This document shows positions 51,449-59,711 of a stretch of DNA of 64,000 bases, one piece after another. The translations under genes were made by a program, and so were the position numbers. The stretch comes from Butyricicoccus pullicaecorum (GTDB lineage Bacteria; Bacillota; Clostridia; Oscillospirales; Butyricicoccaceae): the NCBI GenBank assembly GCA_018366195.1, contig JAGZIN010000002.1, forward strand, positions 1 through 64,000, given 5' to 3'. Numbering within the stretch: the stretch's first letter is position 1; each line of letters starts with the position of its first letter. A model generated the notes under the pieces. It saw only the letters and a list, made by a program, of their open reading frames with translations, did no database searches and was not told the DNA's origin.

Positions 51449-52381
51449 TTACTGTATGTTTGCAATCGCTTGCTCAATCATGTGCTGTGCAGAGACAACA
51501 ATGGATTCATCTGCCGGCTCCAGATTTGCAAGCGGTGCCCGAACGCCGCCAAGCTCCAGTCCATACATACGGTGCAGAATCTCCTTCATCACCGCATAGA
51601 GATTGCCCTTTGCCTCACACATTTTATAGATGATACGGTCAGCTTCGTTTTGCAGTGCACGTGCCTCCGGAAGTTTACCCTGTCTGGTCAATGAAAAAAT
51701 CTTGCAATACAATTCGGGCATCACGGCATAGGTACCGCCAATGCCGCCGGCTGCGCCCATGGCCAGACCGGAAACAAGCTGCTCGTCCGGACCGTTCAAG
51801 ACAGCAAAACCGTTTGCTCCGCGCGCCGCAGTGCCTGCGTCCTGAAACATCTGTATGTCCTGTACCGGCATGGAGGAATTCTTCACGGCAACAACATTGG
51901 GGTTTTTGAGCATTTCGTTCAGCAGGGGCAGCGTCAGGGCAGTGCCTGCAAGCTGTGGGATATTATAAATGACAAATTCGGTGTTGGGTGCAGCGGCGCT
52001 GATTGAATTCCAATAGGCGGCAATGGCATGCTCAGGCAAGTGGAAATAGATGGGCGGAATGGCTGCAATTGCATCAACACCGCATGCTTCTGCATGTGCA
52101 GCCAGCTCCATGGAATCGGCAGTGTTGTTGCAGGCAACGTGTGCAATTACAGTCAGCTTGCCTTTTGCCTCGGACATTACAGCCTCAAGTACTGCCTTTC
52201 GCTCGTCAGTATGCTGATAAATACATTCACCAGAGGAACCGCCTACATAAACACCTTGAACGCCTTTTTCCATGAGGTGCCGTGTAAGAGCTTTTGTATT
52301 TTCCGCAGAAATGTTTCCGGTTGCGTCATAGCAAGCGTAAAAAGCTGGGATAATTCCCTGATATTTGGTGATATCTTTCAT
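51449..52381 (-). CDS. nanA: N-acetylneuraminate lyase
   Basis: A 310-residue class I aldolase that splits sialic acid into ManNAc and pyruvate. The Schiff-base lysine is K167 (VAVKNSS), the catalytic tyrosine Y139 (FVIYNIPQLAG), and the carboxylate-binding GGSSGE loop is at residues 47-52. GGGAG lies 9 bases before the ATG. First gene of the operon nanA-yhcH-nanE-nanK. Confidence 0.95.
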   Translation of the reverse strand: MKDITKYQGIIPAFYACYDATGNISAENTKALTRHLMEKGVQGVYVGGSSGECIYQHTDERKAVLEAVMSEAKGKLTVIAHVACNNTADSMELAAHAEACGVDAIAAIPPIYFHLPEHAIAAYWNSISAAAPNTEFVIYNIPQLAGTALTLPLLNEMLKNPNVVAVKNSSMPVQDIQMFQDAGTAARGANGFAVLNGPDEQLVSGLAMGAAGGIGGTYAVMPELYCKIFSLTRQGKLPEARALQNEADRIIYKMCEAKGNLYAVMKEILHRMYGLELGGVRAPLANLEPADESIVVSAQHMIEQAIANIQ

Positions 52382-52433
52382 GACATACAGCTCCCTTTTT
52401 CTAACAAATTTTTGGGTAGACTTTGCTACTTAG

Positions 52434-52442
52434 AGTATAACA
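52434..52442 (-). promoter_or_regulatory. Extended -10 promoter of the nan operon
   Basis: TGTTATACT on the minus strand (TATACT 52434-52439), about 55 bp upstream of nanA. The -35 match is weak. From here to 52815 (about 370 bp) I see no supported gene; this stretch may contain decayed sequence before the lysozyme. Confidence 0.5.
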
Positions 52443-52815
52443 GGAGTTGTCCAAAAAAGATACAGAAATTTCGGGAAATATCAGACTTTCCCAGCGCGTT
52501 TGGAGAGGCTCTCCCGAGTGCGTTCCGTGCGTCCCTGCAAGAAGATGAGATTTTGTCACTGCCTGTTTCCGGATTTGGTTCGGGAGATTCCATGCGTTTC
52601 GTTTGACGGCTGCAGGTAAGTCCATTGCAGGCAGAGGACGGTCTCGGTGTGCGTCGGATTCATCGCTGCATATCTTGTAAGTGGAGGCAGGAAACACCGG
52701 AATAGGGGTATGCCGATGCGGGAAGCGTCCTGCAAGGAAACCGGGCAGACGCGGACAAAGCGTGTGGCAAGATAAAAATGGGTTCCAATCGGATTCAGGG
52801 AAAGGAGTATATGAT

Positions 52816-53628
52816 TTGAAGGGAATTGATGTGAGCAAGCACAATGGTGCAATAGATTGGGCAAGTGCTGCCCGTGAAATTGACTTTGTGATGATTCGTT
52901 CCAGCTATGGAAAAACCGGGAGAGACCCATGGTTTGAGCGGCATCTTGCAGGCGCAAAGGCGGAAGGGCTGCGCGTGGGTGCCTATCATTACAGCTATGC
53001 CCTCACGGTGGAGGACGCACGTACCGAGGCAAGACATATGCTGCATATCATCAATGGCAGAACGTTTGATATGCCATTCTGGTTTGACATGGAGGACGCC
53101 GACGGCTATAAGCGCAAACGCGGTTTTGTGTTTACCCGTGCCAATATTTCTGCCATCACACAGGCGTTCGTTGACACGATTCGCATGGCGGGATATTTGT
53201 GCGGTGTGTATGCTTCCAAGAGCTGGTTTGATGACTACATCAAGGTCGATACCGATGCCGTCTGGCTGGCGCAATGGGCAAGCAGACCTACGTATACAGG
53301 TCGGTTTGATATTTGGCAGAACAGCGACCATGGAAACGTGTCGGGTGTGACCGGTCCAGTGGATACCGATATCTTATATACCAGGTTTTGGAATGTACGG
53401 GAGGAGTCAGAAGAAATGAAAACATATCAGCACACAGATGAGATGCCGGATTGGGCACAGGGGACATTTCGCCGCTTGATTGATGCAGGGATTGTTCAGG
53501 TAGACGAAAAGGGGGAAATTGCAGTGCAGGAATCCAGTGTGCAGCCGATGGTATATCTGGACCGCTTGTGCGGTGGGAAAATCGAGCAGCTGCCAAAAGC
53601 GGTGAAGCAATTGGAAGAAAATACATGA
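52816..53628 (+). CDS. GH25 (Chalaropsis-type) lysozyme, endolysin-like
   Basis: A 270-residue muramidase. Residues 1 to about 200 form a GH25 barrel: GIDVSKHNGAIDW at the N-terminus, FDMED with the catalytic acidic residues, and WLAQWASRP. The last ~65 residues look like a small wall-binding or helical module (MPDWAQGTFRRLIDAGI). There is no signal peptide, as in phage endolysins released by a holin. The TTG at 52816 has AAAGGAG 8 bases upstream. No holin or phage structural genes are adjacent, but a tRNA-Leu duplication begins right after the stop. Confidence 0.85.
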   Translation: MKGIDVSKHNGAIDWASAAREIDFVMIRSSYGKTGRDPWFERHLAGAKAEGLRVGAYHYSYALTVEDARTEARHMLHIINGRTFDMPFWFDMEDADGYKRKRGFVFTRANISAITQAFVDTIRMAGYLCGVYASKSWFDDYIKVDTDAVWLAQWASRPTYTGRFDIWQNSDHGNVSGVTGPVDTDILYTRFWNVREESEEMKTYQHTDEMPDWAQGTFRRLIDAGIVQVDEKGEIAVQESSVQPMVYLDRLCGGKIEQLPKAVKQLEENT

Positions 53629-53634
53629 GGAACT

Positions 53635-53713
53635 ATGAAAAAGCCCCGCATCGCATGATACAGGGCTGTTTTCGTGGTGCCGTCAGCGGGAATCGAACCC
53701 GCACAGTATTGCT
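53635..53713. repeat. Partial copy of tRNA-Leu 3' end plus terminator (att-like repeat, left)
   Basis: 79 bp that match 54591-54669 with one difference (cgca versus cgta). It includes the tRNA terminator hairpin, the encoded CCA, the T-arm and the variable-arm region of tRNA-Leu. The sequence beyond 53713 still resembles the anticodon arm but has diverged, so the tRNA here is not functional. Confidence 0.85.
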
Positions 53714-53778
53714 GCTGAGGGGGTTCAAATCCACACGAGCGGGATAGAGGGTAAAAGAGTAGATTTGTTATTTACTTT

Positions 53779-53798
53779 TGATAACTTATGTATTATCA
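53779..53798 (+). promoter_or_regulatory. Possible operator upstream of the Uma2 gene
   Basis: TGATAA (53779-53784) / TTATCA (53793-53798), a perfect 6-bp dyad within an A+T-rich block about 30-50 bp before the start codon. Confidence 0.4.
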
Positions 53799-53829
53799 TA
53801 ATATCAACATATAAGAGGGGAATGATACG

Positions 53830-54411
53830 ATGCTGTTCACAAAAGCAGACCGCTGCACTTATGCTGAGTATGCCGCATGGGATACAGAAGATAAGTACGA
53901 ATTGTTTGACGGCGTGCCGGTGATGCAAGCGCGCCCAAGCATTGTCCACCAGCATATACAAGCAGAAATTATTACCGCGCTAAAGATTTTTCTGCGTGAT
54001 AAACCGTGCCGCGCTTTCGCAGAAATTGAAGTACTTCTGCCGGATAGTTCCAGACAGGGTGCTGATGATGTGCGCAATGTATTTATCCCTGATATATCGG
54101 TCATTTGTGAGCCGGAAAAACTGACCAAACAATATTGCAAGGGTGCGCCCACGGTTATCATGGAAATTCTTTCCCCAGCTACGGCAAAAATTGACCGGTT
54201 TGTAAAGCTGAACGCCTACCAGAAAGCGGGCGTACCGGAATACTGGATTATATCGCCCAGTGAAAATACTGTCACAGTCTTTGAACTGCATGGAGATATT
54301 TACACCACAAGAGCCGTATACAACCAAAAAGACAATGAAGCAGAAGTATTTTCCTTGCACGGTTGTAAAATCGACCTGACAACCGTATTTCAGGACGGGG
54401 GCGCGTGGTGA
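53830..54411 (+). CDS. Uma2-family (DUF820) restriction-endonuclease-fold protein
   Basis: A 193-residue PD-(D/E)XK nuclease-fold protein. Family signatures are DGVPVMQARPSIVHQHIQAEI, VFIPDISVIC (metal-binding D) and PTVIMEILSP with E, then YQKAGVPEYWIISP with K. Uma2 proteins are common in mobile and multi-copy settings and their targets are mostly unknown. AGGGGA lies 8 nt before the ATG. It is the only gene between two partial tRNA-Leu repeats, so it is probably acquired. Confidence 0.88.
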   Translation: MLFTKADRCTYAEYAAWDTEDKYELFDGVPVMQARPSIVHQHIQAEIITALKIFLRDKPCRAFAEIEVLLPDSSRQGADDVRNVFIPDISVICEPEKLTKQYCKGAPTVIMEILSPATAKIDRFVKLNAYQKAGVPEYWIISPSENTVTVFELHGDIYTTRAVYNQKDNEAEVFSLHGCKIDLTTVFQDGGAW

Positions 54412-54590
54412 TGACGGGAAGTTTGCCATTCGGAGTGTCCAGTATGCTCGGAAGCTGTTGGGCGTGTGTCGAGCGTGTGCAGCGGCTTTTCGCTTGGGGT
54501 AAGATGTGATTTCGAATCACACCCTTTTTATTTTGAAAAAGAATAAACACCAAAAAAGAGATTCATCAAAATGCACAACTCAAAAAAGTG

Positions 54591-54669
54591 ATGAAAAAGC
54601 CCCGTATCGCATGATACAGGGCTGTTTTCGTGGTGCCGTCAGCGGGAATCGAACCCGCACAGTATTGCT
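54591..54669. repeat. tRNA-Leu 3' end plus terminator (att-like repeat, right)
   Basis: 79 bp matching 53635-53713, here part of the intact tRNA-Leu and its terminator. Confidence 0.85.
54592..54622 (-). terminator. Terminator of tRNA-Leu
   Basis: GCCCTGTATC / GATACGGGGC hairpin followed on the minus strand by TTTTTC; copied at 53636-53665. Confidence 0.8.
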
Positions 54670-54717
54670 ACCGAGGGATTTTAAGTCCCTTGTGTCTACC
54701 AATTCCACCATGACGGC
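54631..54717 (-). tRNA. tRNA-Leu (TAA)
   Basis: An 87-nt class II tRNA with anticodon TAA (GGGACTTAAAATCCC), long variable arm, T-arm GGTTCGATTCC and encoded CCA. Its 3' half is duplicated 956 bp away, flanking the Uma2 insert. Confidence 0.95.
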
Positions 54718-54884
54718 AAATTTTGTCTCAATTATTATACCAAATACAGGTGGGGTTGTCAATGTGACAGATAAAAATATATGCAGTTGGCACAAAGCGA
54801 AAACACAAAAAATTTACATAGGGTACTTGAAAAAGGATACGAAAACACATACAATAAAGGGGAACGAGAAAGGAGGCGGTTCCG

Positions 54885-55400
54885 ATGGTTCCTTCATTTG
54901 AGTCTGTAACAGCAGATATTTTACTGCATCCGGCATTTGAGGACTGCAAAAATTTTGTGCATCACGGCATAGAAAATTCTGTCTATGATCATTCGGTTGC
55001 AACCGCACGTATGGCATACCGTATGGCGTGCAGGCTGGGTGTGCCCGAAGAAGAACTGATTTCTGTCACGCGCGCAGCACTTTTGCATGATTTCTTTGGT
55101 TATGACTGGAGAGATGAATGGTTTAAGCGCTTCTTGCGGCATTATCGCGGTCTGCGCCGTATGACACATATGCATGCGTTTGTGCACGGTCCCTTGGCGG
55201 CAAAGCGGGCATCTCGTTACTTTGCGCTGACCAATAAGCAGCGTGATGCAATTGCGTCCCATATGTTTCCGCTGGCTCCCATGCTCCCGCGTTCTCGTGA
55301 GGGCTGGATTGTGACTGCGGCAGATAAAGTGGTTGCAGCGAAAGAAATGACCCAATGTGTATATCGTGCCATTGCACGTACGATACTGATTACAGATTAA
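54885..55400 (+). CDS. HD-domain phosphohydrolase
   Basis: A 171-residue soluble HD-superfamily protein. Metal ligands are seen in YDHSVATARMAY, the central ALLHDFFGYDW and HAFVHGPLAAKRASRYF, with a final VTAADKVVAAKE (D). These hydrolases usually act on nucleotides or phosphoesters; the substrate is not predictable. AAAGGAGG lies 8 bases before ATG 54885. Confidence 0.85.
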   Translation: MVPSFESVTADILLHPAFEDCKNFVHHGIENSVYDHSVATARMAYRMACRLGVPEEELISVTRAALLHDFFGYDWRDEWFKRFLRHYRGLRRMTHMHAFVHGPLAAKRASRYFALTNKQRDAIASHMFPLAPMLPRSREGWIVTAADKVVAAKEMTQCVYRAIARTILITD

Positions 55401-55444
55401 AAAAACCTGTCCGTCATGCCAAAGCAGATGGACAGGTTTTTTTA
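55401..55444 (+). terminator. Terminator of the HD-domain gene
   Basis: AAAACCTGTCC / GGACAGGTTTT hairpin with a 17-nt loop followed by TTTTATC. Confidence 0.8.
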
Positions 55445-55645
55445 TCACGATGGGAAACGAGGCACAAGCAGACCCACATTGTTTTGCGAAATCAGTATCA
55501 AAAAGAGACAGAGCAAAACCGCTGCGGTAATCGCGGATAGCTTGGGCATCGAAGGCTCTCGACTGACGGATACAAAACAGCGGACGATTACGCCAAGTGA
55601 TGCGGCGAGCGTGAAAATAAGCACACAATAAATGAGAAAAGTCAT
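55445..55645 (-). CDS. Small two-helix membrane protein
   Basis: A 66-residue protein with two predicted membrane helices (about residues 3-21 and 38-54) and a basic, Ser-rich loop between them. GGAGGG lies 5 bases before the ATG. It starts 25 bp after the upstream GNAT gene and may be co-transcribed. Its 3' end abuts the convergent terminator. Function unknown. Confidence 0.55.
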   Translation of the reverse strand: MTFLIYCVLIFTLAASLGVIVRCFVSVSREPSMPKLSAITAAVLLCLFLILISQNNVGLLVPRFPS

Positions 55646-55669
55646 ACGAGCCCTCCTGAAAAAAAGACC

Positions 55670-56128
55670 TTAGGCTTCGGGCGGCATGTCCATCGTCATT
55701 TGGCGATAGGGCAAATCCTCAAAGCCCAGAATGCGATAGAGTGCAGCTGCCCGTGGATTGTCGTCCGTCACCTCAAGACGAAATCTGGCAGCATTTTGAT
55801 ACTTTTCATGTACCGCCGAGATGAGCTTGCGCCCAACGCCCTGCGAACGGCAAGTATCAGAAACCATAATCTCCTCCAGCCAGACACACAGTCCGCCTGC
55901 CTCATTCGACCATGTGAGTGCAAGCAGACAATAGCCAACTGGTGTTCCGTCCTCTGCTTCTGCAATCAGACAGTCGGCATACGGTGTGCCGTGCATGAGC
56001 AGCGCAAAGGTGCGTTCTGCATTTTGCGGCGGAATGGCATGGCAGACAGCGGGAGACTGATAAAAAGACTGGATTGCAGACAGAAAATATGCTCTGTCCT
56101 GTTCACAGATAGAACGAATCTTCAACAA
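55670..56128 (-). CDS. GNAT-family N-acetyltransferase
   Basis: A 152-residue acetyltransferase. The acetyl-CoA-binding motif A is CRSQGVGRKLI, preceded by the WLEEIMVSD beta-bulge strand, and motif B is LEVTDDNPRAAALYRILGF. Substrate is unknown. The start uses a TTG (two in a row, with GGAGG 5 or 8 bases upstream). It follows metY by 15 bp and is probably in the same transcript. Confidence 0.88.
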   Translation of the reverse strand: MLKIRSICEQDRAYFLSAIQSFYQSPAVCHAIPPQNAERTFALLMHGTPYADCLIAEAEDGTPVGYCLLALTWSNEAGGLCVWLEEIMVSDTCRSQGVGRKLISAVHEKYQNAARFRLEVTDDNPRAAALYRILGFEDLPYRQMTMDMPPEA

Positions 56129-56143
56129 AAATACCTCCGAATA

Positions 56144-57409
56144 TTAGAGCTGTGCAAGTGCCTCATCGAGGTCTGCGATGATATCCTGTACATTTTCAAG
56201 ACCAACAGACAAACGGACCAGTCCGGGCTGAATGCCAGCGGCTTCCAGCTGCTCGCTGGTAAGCTGACGATGGGTTTCAGACGCTGGGTGCAAAACACAG
56301 GTGCGGATATCTGCAACATGCACTTCATTAGATGCCAGCTTCAGGCTGTCCATAAATTTCATAGCCGTTTCCCGTCCGCCCTTGATATCAATGGACATGA
56401 CCCCAGAGGTGCCCAGCGGCAGATACTTCTGTGCCCGTGCATGGTGGGCATCGCTTTCCAGTCCGGGATAGCGTACCTGTGCGATTTTGTCGGAGCCTTG
56501 CAGATGCTTTGCAACAATCTGTGCGTTTTCACAATAGCGCTGCATGCGCAGGGCAAGCGTTTCCAGACCAAGATTCAGCAGGAATGCAGAGTGCGCAGCG
56601 GGATAGCAGCCAAAGTCACGCATAAGCTGCATACGCGCCTTGATGATATAGGCGAGCGCACCGAAGTCACGCGTATAGACTACCCCATGATAGCTTTCGT
56701 CCGGCTCGGTGAAGTCCGGAAATTTGCCGGAAGCTGCCCAGTCGAATTTGCCGCTGTCTACAATGACACCGCCGCACTGGAGCGCGTGACCGTCCATGTA
56801 CTTTGATGTGGAGTGAATCACAATATCTGCGCCAAAGGAGATGGGACGGCAGAGATACGGAGTAGCAAAGGTGTTATCCACGATGAGAGGAACCCCGTTT
56901 TTGTGTGCAATCGCTGCCCATTTTTCAATGTCAAAGACAGTGAGTGCCGGATTTGCCAGTGTTTCTCCAAATACTGCCTTGGTATTGGGCTGGAACAGCT
57001 TTTGAATTTCCTCGGCATCTGCCTCTGCATCTGCCCAAATACATTCGATTCCCAGCTTTTTGAGCGTGACACCGAATAGATTGATGCTGCCGCCGTAAAT
57101 CGTTGTTGCGGCAATAAAACTGTCGCCAGCTGAGCACAGGTTGAGGATAGACAGCAGAGATGCCGCCTGACCGGAGGAGGTCAGCATAGCCCCTGCACCG
57201 CCCTCCAGTGCTGCGATTTTCTTTTCTACCGCGTCACAGGTAGGATTGGCAAAACGGGAATACATAAATTCGGTTGGCATATCGAACAAATCTGCGATAT
57301 GCGCAGTTGAGTCAAATCTGTATGTTGTCGACTGCACGATGGGAAGCGCGCTTGGCTCGCCATTTTTGGGCTGATACCCCTCATGCAGGCATTGCGTTTC
57401 AATTTTCAT
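56144..57409 (-). CDS. metY: O-acetylhomoserine sulfhydrylase / aminocarboxypropyltransferase
   Basis: A 421-residue Cys/Met-metabolism PLP enzyme that makes homocysteine from O-acetylhomoserine and sulfide. The family start ETQCLHEGYQP, YSRFANPTCDAVEKKIAALEGG, the VDNTFATPYLCRP segment and the PLP lysine in HSTSKYMDGH are present. The length fits MetY rather than ~390-residue MetB. GGAGGG lies 7 bases before ATG 57409. The ~45-nt leader has no SAM riboswitch or S-box visible. Confidence 0.93.
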   Translation of the reverse strand: MKIETQCLHEGYQPKNGEPSALPIVQSTTYRFDSTAHIADLFDMPTEFMYSRFANPTCDAVEKKIAALEGGAGAMLTSSGQAASLLSILNLCSAGDSFIAATTIYGGSINLFGVTLKKLGIECIWADAEADAEEIQKLFQPNTKAVFGETLANPALTVFDIEKWAAIAHKNGVPLIVDNTFATPYLCRPISFGADIVIHSTSKYMDGHALQCGGVIVDSGKFDWAASGKFPDFTEPDESYHGVVYTRDFGALAYIIKARMQLMRDFGCYPAAHSAFLLNLGLETLALRMQRYCENAQIVAKHLQGSDKIAQVRYPGLESDAHHARAQKYLPLGTSGVMSIDIKGGRETAMKFMDSLKLASNEVHVADIRTCVLHPASETHRQLTSEQLEAAGIQPGLVRLSVGLENVQDIIADLDEALAQL

Positions 57410-57449
57410 ACGATATCCCTCCGGAGTTTTAGAATCGTGATTTGGTTTT

Positions 57450-57478
57450 ATTGTAACATGCGTATTTGAGTCGGTCAA
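57450..57478 (-). promoter_or_regulatory. Promoter of metY
   Basis: TTGACC (57473-57478) and extended -10 TGTTACAAT (TACAAT 57450-57455), 17 bp apart on the minus strand. Confidence 0.7.
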
Positions 57479-57525
57479 GAACAGAAGACCATCCGAAAAC
57501 AGCAATTGCTTTTGCGAAAAAGAAC

Positions 57526-57554
57526 ATGACACAGGGCAGGGAGACTGTTATAAT
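57526..57554 (+). promoter_or_regulatory. Promoter of the YnzC-CCA operon
   Basis: ATGACA (57526-57531) and extended -10 TGTTATAAT (TATAAT 57549-57554), 17 bp apart. Confidence 0.65.
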
Positions 57555-57587
57555 AAACTTGATATAGAATGGAGGAATGTTTGACCC

Positions 57588-57800
57588 ATGACAGACGAAA
57601 AAATTCAGCGCATCAATGCGCTTGCAAAAAAGGCAAGAACAGAGGGCTTGACCCCAGAGGAAAAAGCAGAGCAGCAGCAGCTTCGAGAAGCCTATATTGC
57701 CGGCTTTCGAAACAGCCTGAAAGCCCAGCTGGATAATACGGTCGTGCTCAATCCGGACGGCACTTCTTACCGCCTGCGGCAAAAGAGGAAGGGGCATTGA
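57588..57800 (+). CDS. DUF896 (YnzC-like) small protein
   Basis: A 70-residue helical protein: IQRINALAKKARTEGLTPEEKAEQ, the DUF896 signature. In Bacillus YnzC and relatives are SOS- or stress-linked and of unknown mechanism. GGAGG lies 12 nt before the ATG. The stop overlaps the next gene's start region. Confidence 0.9.
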   Translation: MTDEKIQRINALAKKARTEGLTPEEKAEQQQLREAYIAGFRNSLKAQLDNTVVLNPDGTSYRLRQKRKGH

Positions 57801-59137
57801 ACGCTCCGGCAATCCGGTTGCCACAGGCAGTTTGTGAGGTGATTGAGCGGCTGGAGTCCTGCGGGCATACCGCGTGGGCGGTGGGCGGCTGTGTGCGTGA
57901 CAGTCTGCGCGGTGTGTGTCCCAGTGACTGGGATTTGACCACCAGTGCCGCGCCGGAACAGATACAAACAATCTTTCCTCATGTGCGCCTGACCGGTGTG
58001 CAGCATGGCACCGTTACGGTCTTGCACGCGGGTATGGCGCTTGAAGTCACGACTTACCGCGGAGAGAGTTCCTATACCGATGGACGCCGTCCGGACAGGG
58101 TACGCTTTTTGTCCCGTGTGGAGGACGACCTTGCACGGCGCGACTTTACCATCAATGCAATGGCATATCATGCGGAGCGCGGATTGTGTGACCCGTTTGG
58201 CGGACAGAGTGATTTACAAAACGGTGTGCTGCGTGCAGTGGGAAAGGCAGATACACGCTTTGCAGAAGATGCGCTGCGAATCCTGCGCGGTGTGCGTTTT
58301 GTGGGCAAAACCGGATTTCAGATGGAAGAACAGACGGCAGATGCCATGTATCGGCAAATGTATCGGCTGGAAACAGTGGCAGCCGAGCGGGTTTTTGCCG
58401 AACTGGATGCCCTTTTAACCAGTCGGTATGTCGGGCGTGCCCTGCGCCGGTATCGTGCCGTCCTTGCTGTGGTCTTGCCGGAAATTGCTCCCATGTTTGG
58501 ACTTTGCCAGCACAATCCGCATCATCGCTATGATGTGTGGGAGCACACTGTTCGTGCAGTGGAGGCAGTGCCTGCACAGTCCTGCCTGCGCTGGGCGATG
58601 CTGCTGCATGACAGCGGAAAGCCGAGTGCGTATACGATTGATGAGGCAGGGGTCGGACATTTTTATGGGCACCCCGACATCAGCTGCCCCTTGGCAGAAC
58701 AGGTGATGACACGTCTGCATACGGCAAACGCATTGCGCAAAGAGGTCGCAAACCTTGTTTTGCTGCATGACCGACCGATTGGACAGACCGAACGACAGGT
58801 ACGGCGCTTTCTGGCAAAGCATGGAGAGACGTGTGCAAGAAGGCTATTGTCCATGAAAAAGGCAGACTGCACTGGACAGGACACGTTTTCCATTCATTTG
58901 CAGGAGTTGCAGCAAACCGAGCTGCTGCTCAATCAAATTTGTGCACAGGCACCCTGCCTGACCCTGCACGAGCTGGCAATCAATGGGCATACACTGTGTC
59001 AGATGGGACTGTCAGGCCCCAGCGTGGGCGCAGCGCTGAATTGGCTGCTCGCACAGGTTATCGAGGGGCAGATTCCGAATGAGCCGGACGCCCTGCGAAG
59101 CGGTGCGGCACAATGGAAGGAGAATCAACATGTCTGA
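57797..59137 (+). CDS. cca: CCA-adding tRNA nucleotidyltransferase
   Basis: A 446-residue class II CCA enzyme that builds or repairs tRNA 3' CCA ends. N-terminal nucleotidyltransferase head: AVGGCVRDSLRG and DWDLTT (catalytic acidic pair), then the neck RRDFTINAMAYH with the nucleotide-selecting residues; an HD-type C-terminal region includes LLHDSGKP. The TTG at 57797 overlaps the YnzC stop, with AGGAAGGGG upstream. The tRNAs in this window already encode CCA, so here it is mainly a repair enzyme. Confidence 0.93.
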   Translation: MNAPAIRLPQAVCEVIERLESCGHTAWAVGGCVRDSLRGVCPSDWDLTTSAAPEQIQTIFPHVRLTGVQHGTVTVLHAGMALEVTTYRGESSYTDGRRPDRVRFLSRVEDDLARRDFTINAMAYHAERGLCDPFGGQSDLQNGVLRAVGKADTRFAEDALRILRGVRFVGKTGFQMEEQTADAMYRQMYRLETVAAERVFAELDALLTSRYVGRALRRYRAVLAVVLPEIAPMFGLCQHNPHHRYDVWEHTVRAVEAVPAQSCLRWAMLLHDSGKPSAYTIDEAGVGHFYGHPDISCPLAEQVMTRLHTANALRKEVANLVLLHDRPIGQTERQVRRFLAKHGETCARRLLSMKKADCTGQDTFSIHLQELQQTELLLNQICAQAPCLTLHELAINGHTLCQMGLSGPSVGAALNWLLAQVIEGQIPNEPDALRSGAAQWKENQHV

Positions 59138-59702
59138 TAATAAACAAGAATTTCTGGATTTGTTCCGCACCAATGTGACCAGACGCGGGGCAGATAAGCT
59201 GCTGGAGTGGCTGGAAAGCACGGATTTCTTTTCGGCACCTGCGTCCACTCGATTCCATGCCGCGTATGCAGGCGGGCTGCTCGCGCACAGCCTCAATGTA
59301 TATCACGTGTTTCTGGAAAAGCATTATGACCCAAAAACAGATGATTTGGAAAGCATTACCATCTGCACCCTGCTGCACGACCTGTGCAAGGCTGGTTTTT
59401 ATGATGTCGAGTACCGCAACCGCAAGAATGATGAGGGTGTATGGGAAAAGGTTCCGGTCTATGTTGTCAATGACCGCTTTCCCTATGGGCATGGAGAAAA
59501 ATCCGTTTTTCTAATCGAACGCTTTATGAAGCTGAAAAATGAGGAGGCGGTTGCGATTCGCTGGCACATGGGCGGATTCGATGATTCTGCACGCGCGGGC
59601 TCGTTTGCCATTGCCAATGCCTATGAGCGATATCCGCTTGCAGTGAAGCTGCATTTATCCGATTTGGAGGCAACCTATCTGCATGAATCGCGCAGTGAAT
59701 GA
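59130..59702 (+). CDS. HD-domain phosphohydrolase
   Basis: A 190-residue protein with an HD domain: AGGLLAHSLNVYHVF, CTLLHDLCKAGFYDVEY (HD pair) and the later VAIRWHMGGFDD with a metal-binding His. The substrate is unknown. ATG 59130 has AAGGAG 7 bases upstream; its start overlaps the cca stop by 8 bp. Same operon. Confidence 0.88.
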   Translation: MSDNKQEFLDLFRTNVTRRGADKLLEWLESTDFFSAPASTRFHAAYAGGLLAHSLNVYHVFLEKHYDPKTDDLESITICTLLHDLCKAGFYDVEYRNRKNDEGVWEKVPVYVVNDRFPYGHGEKSVFLIERFMKLKNEEAVAIRWHMGGFDDSARAGSFAIANAYERYPLAVKLHLSDLEATYLHESRSE

Positions 59703-59711
59703 GGAGGCAGT

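Noticed and set aside
53668..53740. Second functional tRNA-Leu
   Set aside because: Only the 3' half matches; the anticodon arm is altered and the 5' half of a tRNA is missing, so it was called a partial duplicate.
55700..56806. 368-residue plus-strand open frame opposite the GNAT and metY genes
   Set aside because: It spans the antisense of two real genes and shows no domain or ribosome binding site.
57410..57450. SAM riboswitch upstream of metY
   Set aside because: The leader between the promoter and the start codon is only about 40 nt, too short for an S-box.
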